From Phoronis australis (lineage: Eukaryota; Phoronida; Phoronidae): a DNA stretch of 64,000 nucleotides. A model generated the notes under the pieces. That model saw only the letters and a list, made by a program, of their open reading frames with translations, had not been told where the DNA came from and did no database searches. The DNA lies in assembly GCA_002633005.1 (NCBI GenBank), contig NMRA01000137.1, forward strand, positions 744,001 to 808,000, written 5' to 3'. Each line of letters opens with the position of its first letter. Position 1 is the first letter of the stretch. Both the position numbers and the translations under genes were made by a program. This document shows positions 9,776 through 21,700 of the stretch, piece after piece.

Positions 9776-12604
9776 AGAAAATCAACTACGACGAAATACA
9801 AGACACAAAAGAATTGCACTTAGTGGGAAACTGGAAACGGGACTTGGAATTCCCAACATGTTCTACTGTACTTGCTCAAGTACACAGAAATACAAATGTT
9901 CTACCGTACTTGCTTATGACAAAAATACCAGTTCATGTTGACCGTCTGCAGATCTATACAAATTCATCGGGTACTTGAAGAAGTTACAAACAAAAGGAAA
10001 GAATGGAGATTTCCTATGTTCACACGTAACAAAGAATTGTACATTGGCATATCCTAAAGGAACCTTCCAACACATTTCAAGAAGAACAAGGACATCTGTC
10101 AGATTTCATGACACCAGAGTACTTAAGAGACATTGACCAACCAAAGCAATAATCCAGTAAAGTCTCGCCAATCTGAACAGCAAACTGAATTCTGTTCTTC
10201 AATTCTAGTTTTTCAATAAAGTAACCGGAAAACCAATAGAGAGCTGTTACAGTATTATTTTCAAGGTCTTATTGGATATTTTGAAAACTTGTGAGGATCC
10301 ATAACGTACGAAGTCATTGACCATTCATAAGCAAATTCTTCTGTCCAAAATTGGCGAGATTCTCCTGCATGAAGATTTTTGCATATGTTGCCCAGCAAGA
10401 TATTGCGGTATGGACATGACTGACCAGAACAGTGTTTATCGAAGGCCAAGCGTGCCAAATAGTACACGTTTAGAAGTTTAGGTGGCGCTGCATTTCCATG
10501 AAAGAACATCAACTCATCAGAAATTAGGTTCTCTTTGCTTCGACAGTCTCTTGGCATCTGGATAAACAATACTGTTTCAGAAAGTTGACAGCATATCCTC
10601 ATGTTGAAAACTGCCAAAAATTCTTAACAAAAATTTCCAACTAACTTTCAAATTATTCAGTGTTAGCTTTTGTCGCAGCCCCTTCTGGACTTTCAACATA
10701 GCTTTCATGAAACCAAATAATTTTTGACAAAAATTGTCAACATTTATGAAAACTACCGTATCATTTTCTTAGACCTGAAATACTTTTGAGTGTCACTGTC
10801 ATTGCTGACCAACAGTGGTGCTATCTATGCAACTTCATCAATTCGTAGCAACACAAGACGTGTTGGGTTTTTTGGAAATAACAGAAAAAAAGCACACGGC
10901 AACAACTTCAACTGGTTCGAACAACTTATTGTAGCTGTCTGTCGCTATAAATCACCAGAGAAAAGCAACACCAAGCTTTAGCACAAGGAGACATTTTGCA
11001 ACTTCAGAGTTACAAAATTCGTTGAATGTAAAATCGAGACTGAAAAGGTTTCACAAAGAAACAAAATGGCTAATGGGCTAATTTGGCAGAGGCGGGAGCA
11101 TTCTGTTTTTTGCAATTAATAAAATGATGCAATAAATATATACATATACATATGTTGAAAATGGGTTCAAGCTATTTTGGCAATAATACAATTAGAATAA
11201 CAAGCTCCGCCTTCGAACACTGATTGGTCAAATGACTAGTCAATGACAAGGCAAAATTTCTAGAAAAATAAATATCTCTGCAAGTGTGGCGACTAAAATA
11301 TACAATGTTAATTCCTAATTTAAACACTAATAATATTAATAATTATCATTATAACAACAACTATGTGCTCCTTGCATCTATATAAATACAAAGAAACAAT
11401 TCTAACAACTAACGAGCAAATATACAATGGAACAGACGAACAAAGCAAGAATCAAAATAGAAACATCACAAGGGAGCTTTTGCAAATTACAAGATTGAAG
11501 TTCATTTGAAGAATGCATGAGAAAACAATGGACAAATTTCCATCACTTCCAACTTAATGACCCTAGACACGTTGGACCTGATGCCACAAACAACAATAGG
11601 AAAGAGATTCAAACAGTGAATCTAGACATTGAATTTCACACAATCAACAATGAAATCGTGTAAAATTAGAAACCCTAACAAAAAGTAATACAAAATTACA
11701 TCCATATGGGTTTGCATGCCGATTCCGTCGAGTTTAAATACAGTAATGAAAGTGGCACCAAGGAAGAGAAAGATAACCTTTGAGTGTGTACATTTTTGTG
11801 GGTTGACTGAATTAAGGAATGAAACATAGCCTTCAAAATTCAATACAGAAGTCAAAGTAATTTTTTTGCGGACAGCGAACACGGTATTAGTTAGTGATGG
11901 TTTTCAAATGTCTCATTCAAAAATGGCTACAGTACTAGAGGCACACATGTACAAATACAATAACAATTTTTTAAGTCATTCAGAGTTCATTTCATGGATG
12001 GAAGAACAATGAACATTAATATCATTTACGATCAATAATCAACTATAAGGATGAGCAATACTTACTAAACGATACAGTCTGTATTTTCTCAGTCCAAGAA
12101 AGAATATTAGTCTCTATTTTGACAAAAATTACATGATGTTACGTTACAGACAAAACAGTATAAAATAACAACTATCCATTTCCACGGATTTACGATTCAT
12201 TTCAACTTAAAATAAATTATGTTCAAGAAAATTTATACCAGTAACTTCATTAGCTAACCACTACTACATAACACAACACTCAAAACCTAATGAAGCAGAC
12301 GTGATTTTACAGCACATAAACATGTGGAGACAACTACTGATGATTCATTGGTATTTATGATGAAATGATTCATGACGACGTAATGAAAAATAATTTGACT
12401 TGCTTTGATCACAAAAATAGTTAATCATTTCCATGAAGGCTGCGCAGTTAATAAACCAGTACGCATCGCCCAAAGAGTTCGCATGTCTCGAGGATCCCGG
12501 AGCATCAGCAGGCACACGTACCACTCCAATGACAACTACTTTGTCGTGGGAATAATCTCCTTGGGGTCACCGTAGCTTTACAACACCGAGAGTCTGCAGC
12601 CATA

Positions 12605-12797
12605 CTAATTGCACTCTGCTGAAGTGACAACTGTTGGCATTGGGTGCACGACCTCCCTGTAAGCCGATTTGATATCATAGCGACCGTCTCCGTATGCTGA
12701 AGGACTACGTCGAGGGGATCTACTGGGTTCCCCCTGTTGGCCGTCAACATTACTGTTCTCATTGCAGTCATCCATCTCTTCATCCTGAGGCTCATCC
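12605..12797 (-). CDS. FOXP: FoxP exon 16: acidic C-terminal tail and stop
   Basis: Acceptor TTTCAG ends at 12798. The first base completes an Arg codon. It encodes [14 protein letters not shown], which aligns with the vertebrate ending YEDEPVNEDME, but the frame continues about 50 residues further ([18 protein letters not shown] and so on) to TAG at 12605-12607. A 107-codon frame over the same bases in another register is a shadow. Confidence 0.88.
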
Positions 12798-15700
12798 CTG
12801 AAACATCAACAGAACTTTTAGATGGCAATTCACAGTAAATACATTCCTAGAAACAAGATGATCACTATCAACAAGAACAATGTAAAAATTGATGAATCGA
12901 AGTTTTAAGTTGACAATTTTTGGTCCAGCGAAAGAGTATGTGATGAGCCATTAAAGCAAGATCGAGTGCACATCCCAGGCTCACGACTAGTTTGAAGATT
13001 GTGTTGAGACAAGTGTGTATTTCAATGCCGAGTCTTGCTATGACTTCACTTTTTGTCAGAAGAAGCAACTGAACTCTATTATAAGGCATGTTAATAGCCT
13101 TGCACAACTGTATTATGTCCCTGGTAGAGCTCACAGACAACATTTACGACATGCTTATCAGTCTCAGCCTTTTCATTATCAAAAGTAAAATGACATTACC
13201 TGACAAAGACTTCGGAAGATTCCCTTCTGGACATAGACAAGTCTTGAGCGCCCTCTACGTCACCATGACTGTCTGCATTGTTGAGAAATGGGAGATTGCT
13301 CTCGGCTAGCGCTGCCTGCGAAGAGCAGTCAACATATACGATAGGTCAACAAAAACAGCATAATTTGTTCAGGGGGTCCATTTCATGAAGAAAACTCAAG
13401 ACTTCAGTCAGAAATTTTGCTTTTCCCTCAACACAACTATTTCTAAAAAACAAAAAAAATTTATTTTTTCTCACCTCAGCAAAACAACATCAAGATCTTT
13501 GAAAATACACTTGCCATTTTTAGCTGCTCAGATTATTTTCGTAAGCTATTTCCAAACTGTGAGATGCTAACAATCACAAAAACTTTGCTAAGTAGTAATT
13601 AAGAGGGAGGATAAGTCAAAATTTCTGACTTAAGCCTAAAGACACTTTTTCTGAAACAGACCCCTGGTCTGTGTTTTCTAGAAGTTGCTGCAGTGATTCA
13701 GCGTGCTTTCCTGTCCCTATTTCCAAAACAAAAATCACACGATAACAGCTGGAATGGGCCAGCCACCTTTTTTCTTTAACAAAGAGTCACAGGTTTCAAA
13801 ACGTTTCGAGCATAGACCAGAACAAATAATGCTTTTTTCTGGCCTAATAGCAATGATGAAGGATTAAAACATAACTTTTTACTATACAGTGATAAGTCAA
13901 CATGGTCACAGAGTTTGGCATGCATGTAAGTTTCATAATCCATAAAGCTCTTTTCAGAGGTTAAAATGTTCACCATTTATCGCTGTACACTGAGAATGAA
14001 AACTGTTTCGTTCGAAAATGTTTGATAAGCATTTTGTGCCGTTGTGCAACCCAGAGGTGTGTTTTGTATCCAAGAAACTAGCCAAAAGCAGGATCAGACC
14101 CAACTATGCAAAATCACCCTAGTGAAAGGTGAACATTACATAACTGTGATCAGGAGCTTACGTACTAGCCACAGCTTGGAATGACCCACAACAAAAAAGA
14201 GGAAAAATTTCCAGGTGATGTATAGTTCTACTTGGCCCTGTCCACTGTCTTACTTGTGCACAACCTACCCCAGCTCTTGCCTTTATGTATAAGTAAGCAA
14301 CCAGGACGTAATATCCACTGAACGCCAACACTTACCCTAAGACTAGCATTAAGCCTCTCACCAAACAAAGAGGTGGGACTAGGCTGTAGTGATGGACTCT
14401 TGATCTGCAAACTCCTGTAGACAGATTCAGTGGGACTTTCCTCACTGTAACAAAGATACGAAACAGGGAACATCAACGGATGTTTGTAAACAAAATAATT
14501 GTGTTTACAGTTCTGTCACATCAAAGTGATTACCAAAGCATTCGGACAAGTACTAAAATCTCCATGAAACCGGATGCCACAATGGAAAACTACAGACAAA
14601 AATATGAATTGAATGCAACACCATCTACGGGGGTTTCATGCTGTAACACGTTTCGACAATGTTTATTCGGTTGCTGTTTCACTTTAATCCCTTGTATCAA
14701 AATTCTCGAAAACGTAGTAAGGGATGTCTTGGTGTAACAAGGCTCTTGGACTAGGTCCCATGCTGAGAACGACCAACATGGCTCCCTTCTGACGTGTCGT
14801 ATCAATGTTCTAACATTACTTAGAAAGGAAGGTTGGCTGTACTATCAAGAACAGAATGAGGTCAACTCAGTGACCTTAACAGAATACCGCTTGGACTCTG
14901 CTCGGACACAGCTAGATATCTATAAGGTCACACCTCACGTACGGTACATCAACAGCGTGGACACCAAACATATTTGTCTTTGTAATACGCTGCTCATGGG
15001 ACAAGAAGTTGTTATTCTCACATCATAAGCCAAGCGTGTTGTCAATCCTTCACATGACGGCGGCCCAATTTTCGAAAACTGGATCGGTGATACGATGCGT
15101 TTTTCTACCTCCGAATGAGGAGATAAATCTGGGATTTAATAATTTGCCAGGCCTAGTTGATTCACTCACCCGCTCATCTTTTGAGGTCTTCTCTTGTAGA
15201 ACTCCACCTCATCCACCGTCCACACCGCCCCCTTCACATTCTCAACCCTCATGAAACACTTGTGTAAGCTTAGGTTATGTCGCACAGCGTTCTGAAACGG
15301 GAAAATTTAACGCAAAGAGATTAATCTTTAAGTATCATAGTTTTCAAAGAGACAGCTGGATTTTTCGAGAAGGAAATCACAATTTTTTTAGACAATACCA
15401 TGCTTTCAGCATTTTAGTTTTGACTTAGACAATGAACAAACGATTTTTCAAAGATGCAGAATTACTACTTCATTATTGACTCTATAACAATTAATCTCTT
15501 ATTTTGCAATTTTTATTGTGAAAATTGTAATTTTTCTATTTTTCAAAGCCTGATTACCACCTTCCTCCAAATAATGGAAGCTTTACCAAAGCTTTATGAC
15601 ATAGATTATTCAATCCTAGCTAATAGACGATTTGGGTTTTGTCGAAAATTTGAAAAAATAAACTTTCACTTTCCGGTCATAATGTGTGCTAATGGGTGAA

Positions 15701-18700
15701 GAATTACTGAATGTTTTAGCATTGCCTGACAATTGCTCAGTAGACTAAACCCAGGTCACAAGATTTTATTCCATCAGCTGAAGCGCAATTAACTGGAGAT
15801 TGACCTCAATACATCTGGGCCCAGGGTCTAACCTTTTAAACAAAACCAAACTTGAAAATAAAGTTGGCATTTATCATTCTCTTTTCATACAAACTTAAGA
15901 TAATTATCTATTATGATATGGCATGAATTTTGCAAACCATCATGTAGTCCAAATCTGTAATCAGGATTTCGAGTAAAAACTCGATATTCCGCATCCAGAC
16001 TCGACCTCATGGCTTTAAAGGCGAAGGCAATCTTTTTTTCTTATCATTCTCAATAAAAATTACGTTTGTTGATTATCACAGACACATTTTTCAGCTAATT
16101 ACAGCTTCTCGTTAAGTAATTAATTACTTGTGTCATACTCCGGAAGTGACGTTTTGGGAGTCAAGAATTACGCTCTTTTTCTTTTAATATAGTCTGACTG
16201 TGTGAGTTGTCGAAACAGTCATTGTTCTACCTCGGTTGTGATAAGTTCGGACGTTGTTTGCTTTAAATTTGTTTATGAGTCAGTCAACATGTCGCACAGT
16301 TGCTACGTACCGGGATGTACTCATTATTGTCTCACACGCACTAAGGGTGTACCATTACATCGCCTTCCAAAAGAAGACACACTTTGCCGCACTTGGCTAG
16401 TTCGTGTGAAGAACATAGCGTCCACGCACTGTACAAAGCAGTGGAAAATTACCAAGTGTGTGGCAAGCATTTTCTGCCATCGGATTACGAAAGAGATGTG
16501 TACGCTTAATCGATGAAGGTCCCTGCAAAACAATGCCTGAAGAAGGGGGCCATACTGTCGCTACTGATTCCCGGCAGTGACCCGTCGCCATCCCCAAGAT
16601 GTGTATTTTTGAAGCGAGAAGCCTCGCGAGCTGTAGCCACTAAAGTGACTGGAAGCACTTCATCTACTGTCACCCGTGCCTCTGAACGTACCCCAGAGTG
16701 TGCAATGCCGGAAACTAGCAGTAATTCGCCGAGTGCTGCTGTCTCCAGCCCAGAGCCTGTAAGCAGCCCTGCAGTGATGTTGAGTAGTGGGAGTGAATGC
16801 AGGCCCAGTTTGACACCCACTGAGCAGCCTAAAAGATGGGGAGCTCGAACTCTTGAGAATGTGAACATCTTACTAAAAAGGGTACATTCAATGTATTGTG
16901 CATTTGCCGAATGTTGGTAGTTCTTGCCTTTTTAGTGGACCTCTGTTTTCCATTTTTTCAGACTAATTGTTTCTCTGAGGCGGACCTTTTGCCCACTTCG
17001 CCAAATGGGGGGGCTGTGATATAGGGTCGCCGACTCCAGCCATTTTCAAGTTACTACAAACTAAACAATCCCCAAATCCAGACAAATTGAGTTCTCTAAC
17101 AACCTGGCTTGTCGCAGAATACTCGTCGATGGAAAGTGGTGACAATTTTAGAAAAACAACACGAAAACAACAGTAGTATAGATCCTCACAGTAATCTCGA
17201 ACACAGAACCAAATTTCGCATAATTCTTGACTTCCAAAACGTCACTTCCGGAGTAAAAAGACGAGTAATTAATAAAATTACGAGAAGCTGTAATTAACTG
17301 AAAAATATGTCTGGGATAATGAAGGAATCTCACTTTTACTGAACATGACATGAAAAAAGGTTTCCTTCGCTTTTAATGCTAGAGTCAGCAAGTGCAAAAT
17401 AGGATCATGCAAGCCTCAAAGGAAACGATGATATTCTTAAACACAGTTCATACACAAGTAGAACATATGTTAACGTAATTTTGAGTCCGATTTCAAGTTA
17501 AAAGGTTATATCCTCAGCCATGATCAGACTTTCAACAAAACACATTAAGAAATATGATAGTGTTGAAGATCTACAATCGTGTCAATGTTTTCACTACAGT
17601 AACTGGTCTAGTAACAACGCCATCACCAAGGCACATTCTCACCTCGAATATTTTATTTAATCAATAGGAAATGTATATCAAAATATGAAAAAATTACATT
17701 CACACTTTCGAATTAGCATAATTGAAGAGGAGATTGATGCTGCTTTTGCTTCCGCAGTTTTCAGCAAAAGGGAATCGATGCTAAATCTGTATGAACAATA
17801 AGACGAAAATAGCCACCCAGGAAGCAATCACAATAAATAAATCTCCCAATACAAGCATTACAGCTGTTCAACTGTACAGTATCCTTCATATAAAACACTC
17901 TTCATTCGTAAATCATCCCTTTCCACAATACCTTCCACGTAGCCTCGTTGCGACGGAAGTACATGAATGTGCTTTGAAACCATTGGTAGATCTCATTTAG
18001 AGTCAATTGGTGATTGGGCGATTCCACTATAGCCTGGTAAACAGAAACGACTCATCACGAAGCTGACCACTAATACAAGGGGAGCTAACTCCCACATCAG
18101 ACAGTCTTTCCTCTTTCACGGCAAATGAATTTCACTGAAGAATTTTTTTTCTGGACGTAAAGAGTTTGAAATTCCCGAACATTTCATAAAACAATATTTA
18201 GTTGCTTGAAACTTCCAGAGAATTCAGTGCCAATCATTTTCTTTTTTAATTGTTTGATGAAAAGAAAACACTGAACGCCATTCTCCCACTGTGAAACCAC
18301 TTCAAGAATGTCGCAGATTATGCTGTTTGGACAAAGACTGTCATGGAGGAATTAGCTCAGTGTTTTATAGAAAACACTGCTCGTACCTTCCAAGTAGCTG
18401 CGTTTTTCCTGAAGAAGGCAAAAGTGTTTTGAAACCAGAGGTATATTTCATTGAGTGTAAGCTGCCGCTCTGGCGATTCAAGAATTGCCTGCAAACAGAA
18501 CACATGCTGGGTGTCACAACGCACTCTCAAAGTTAGAAAAAATATCTGATTCAAAGAATGATATTTCACATTAGTAAACTTTTTCTAATATCAAAAACAG
18601 TGTTTATTAAAAACCTACTTGAACAGAAAATGATGGAGTCCCATAATTTCTAACTTTCAAGAAAGGATAATTTCTGCCATTTACTTTAATACACAACAAA

Positions 18701-21700
18701 TGCTCAACACCGGAACATATTGTGCAAAACGGATAATACTGTAATTTCTTGATGCCTTTGAGAAATGTTCAGCACTTCTGTTGATCATGTGTCTTAGAAT
18801 TTTATTGACACAACAAAACACCTTTGATAATGTTTGGCACGTTTGCTCATAATGGGACTTAGTCAAACATAATGATTCCAAATTTATTGACATAAAACGC
18901 CTGTGATAAGGTTCAGCACACCTAACAATAAACATGCTGGTCAACGTCATGCCAACGGTGTATGGTATAGGTGCGAGGACAGTGTGTGTGACACCAAACA
19001 TGCGGTCTCAAAACTCCGACCAGTCTCAACAATGTTAGAACAACACAGAAAGTTAAGAAGTTTACTGGCTGTAGGAAGCAAGCATTTTTTAGGAACAGTA
19101 CATGGTTTCCTGGTTGAGAAGTATCAACACTTAACACAAGAGTAGATTAAAACCACTGAAAATACTATGACATGAGAGGAACGAATTGATGCATCGAAAC
19201 CAAACAACGCAACATAAGTGTTGGAAAACACAAGTTGAAGTGCAGCTATGCTACATAAAAACATTCATCTCTAACTATTTGACAGGCCAATAAAAACAAT
19301 GACTATCACCAAAACGAGCTACGCTGGCAAGACTTTACCATTCATGTTAGTGTACAATATCATTAAATGAGAGAGAGCAAAGTGTGTTCAAATAATTGCT
19401 AGGTACCAACTTAAGCCATGATGACTAAAACATAAACGTGGAAAAGTCCCGATACATCGGCCTGAGCCAATAAGCATTTGTATGTAAGTCACGTGACACT
19501 CCATGCAAGCTAATAAGCAACTCACCTGACGAATCAGTGAGGCGTACGTGAATGGCGGCCTCACATCCGTGGTTTTATAGAAATCTCTGTTCCTTTGGAT
19601 TTCTGCAAACAGAGGGCAGTAAGGTTACTAGCCAAGTTCATGACCAACTGTCAAACGTCCTCAGAACAATCAAACAATTGACAGTGAGACACCACGGAAA
19701 CCTAAGTGATGTCAACAATGACAAGCAATAATAAAAAGCGTGGAAGAGTTGGACAAGCAGAGAATATATCAAGATTTCATAAGGAATCCGCAGTAGAGCA
19801 CCAAAGATGGAGTAAACATAACTATGAAAGGACTACAGTTGCAGTGCTCGATGCTTAGGTTGACGGCAACTCACATTTGGTGACTTGGCGAAAATCCCAG
19901 GCTGCCAAACGAAATCTGAGGTTGCCGTGACCTATGCTCAAATCGTTGACTCAAAAAAGGTTGCACTGTACCCTGTTCTCAGGAACTTATGTATACCTCT
20001 TCAATTTTTTTTCTGGGAAAGGATATGCGCCATTCAATCTTAAACTCAATTGCTCCTGCCAACAAAGATGGAATGCAGATGATTGAATACAGTGCAGACA
20101 CCTTTTTCAACAGATTTTTGCTGAACAATCCCGACTTCCACGTTTACTTCCTGTTGTAATTTAAGCATGTGTTTGATGTGTGCCGACTGATGAGGGTGCC
20201 AAAGGCATCGATTTCACAAAATAAACAGAACAACTATGAAACAAAGGTATTAAATCTATGAAAAGTGTTTGCAAGTCACTACAAACTTTGAAATGAATTT
20301 CGGGAGAATTATTGTCTGACTTTGATACTCGCTGTGGTGACAGCGGCAACTTGGGTTTTTCCCAGGTCAAAACAGACTGAGATCGCATTGGCAACCTGTT
20401 GGATGCCAAATTGAGCATTGACTTGTCAGAGGTATTTGGTATTCAACAATTTGAAATGTTATCACAAACAAATCGGAACTCACCAGCTGATATTGGAAGA
20501 TTGCACTTGTCGGACACACGCCGTCTGATTGGTCCACTTGCTCCGCTACTGCTGTCAGAGTCCTGACGATGACGGGACATAGGCGACTTTGGAGTGGACG
20601 TAGGCGTGGCTGGGGTCGACGCCATGGTGACGGCCAATAGGTTGGTCAGAGACTGGGGAGGGGCGGTGGGAGTGGAAATGACTGGCACCTGGGGTACACG
20701 GCTGGTTGCCGGGGGCGACTGGAAAATTTTGAATAATGGGATTTAAAAAATATTGATGAAAGTTCATGCTATTGGGAAATGCTCATTTTAAGGCATCATA
20801 GCACTAAAAAAATCAGGGAATAAACGTAAAAGAATTGCGAACAGATTCATACACACAAAATTCCCAATACATTGATTCTCAGGAGATGGAGGGAAAGAAT
20901 GATTAACAATGAATTCAAACCCACGACAAAAAAAAATCTTGCACGCACCAAGCCCACTCAAAGTGTGACGACGATGCATTTCAGGCCAACACAACTTTAA
21001 GGGAATTATTCCCCAGTACACCATAGAATAATAAATTGAAGGTAAATATTTCTCAACCACTGAGACAAGGCTTATACTCAATACACAGTGAGAGCGCCCC
21101 TTAACTACTGGCACCAGAGCAATCTCACCTGGGGTTCACGCTTAGGCTCGGCCTGAGGTTTCATATGAAGATGGTGCATCATAGCTTGCAGTCTATCACG
21201 TTCTTTGGTCAACTAGAAATATACAAGGGCAGCTTGATAAACTTTCGTTTCAGACTATGCTATGTTTCATCTGTTTGCAAACTATAACATTTTTATGTGA
21301 TCCACGAAATAGACTTCTGATGACATGTCTCAAAACACTGTTGGTTTTAGTCATCACTTTCTTTACAAACGAAAGCTATCACCAGCGATCTGTTTCATCA
21401 AAATGACATAAGATTTAAGACAGAATTTTGGTTTTACATTCACATGTCACAATTGGTGAATACAAGTTTAGTCAAGTATTCATTAATGAATCACAGCCTA
21501 GTTATAACCTATAGGAAAATCTTAGTAACAAGCAATCACGCGTATATTCACAGTCTTTGCACTTTTGCTCAAGTGAGATTTAATTATTTTTCACAAATAG
21601 CTGGGTGGAGCATAAGACCATTCTCAAGTCTATAGAATTAACTAAAGGTAAATCAGTCAATATGGCACACGAGTGGAATTTTCATCATAAAAATTAATCA

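Larger units (their letters stand above)
7431..12604. other. Convergent intergenic region / distal 3' UTRs
   Basis: Lies between the PPP4R2 3' end (plus) and the FoxP stop codon (minus). The part next to 12605 is presumably FoxP 3' UTR. No coding gene is supported. The 118-codon minus-strand frame at 10261-10617 matches no family I recognise. The region includes a MITE end near 7795-7857 and diverged inverted-repeat fragments with GCCACCTAGTGGA-type motifs near 7495 and 8020. No RNA gene is recognised. Confidence 0.6.
13316..14335 (-). other. FoxP intron 14 with embedded MITE
   Basis: Contains an inverted-repeat element (about 13370-13666) and, near its upstream edge, a fragment of the CAGGGCTTGGAATGACC family (about 14171-14225). 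No coding content. Confidence 0.75.
15292..18386 (-). other. FoxP intron 12, within the forkhead domain, rich in transposons
   Basis: 3.1 kb intron separating [10 protein letters not shown] from NAVRHNLS. It contains a GGGCCC-ended MITE fragment (about 15817-16012) and the TTAA-flanked THAP element (about 16025-17376). The remaining 17377-18386 shows nothing recognised. No second copy of a forkhead exon (as in alternatively spliced FoxP genes) was noticed. Confidence 0.75.

Noticed and set aside
10261-10617. 118-codon minus-strand frame
   Set aside because: No recognisable domain. It lies in the probable distal FoxP 3' UTR or intergenic sequence. Kept only as a note because it is fairly long for AT-rich DNA.
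12505-12828. 107-codon minus-strand frame
   Set aside because: Shadow of the FoxP terminal exon in another frame. The in-phase frame ends at TAG 12605-12607 and carries the [10 protein letters not shown] tail.
16025-17376. P-element assignment for the THAP element
   Set aside because: P elements also have a THAP domain, but no 8-bp direct duplication was found. The sequence outside the innermost arms continues as inverted, not direct, repeats out to a TTAA on each side.
15292-18386. An alternative (mutually exclusive) forkhead exon
   Set aside because: Looked for a second NAVRHNLS-like or AATWK-like segment because some FoxP genes have one. None was seen by eye, though a translated search would be more sensitive.
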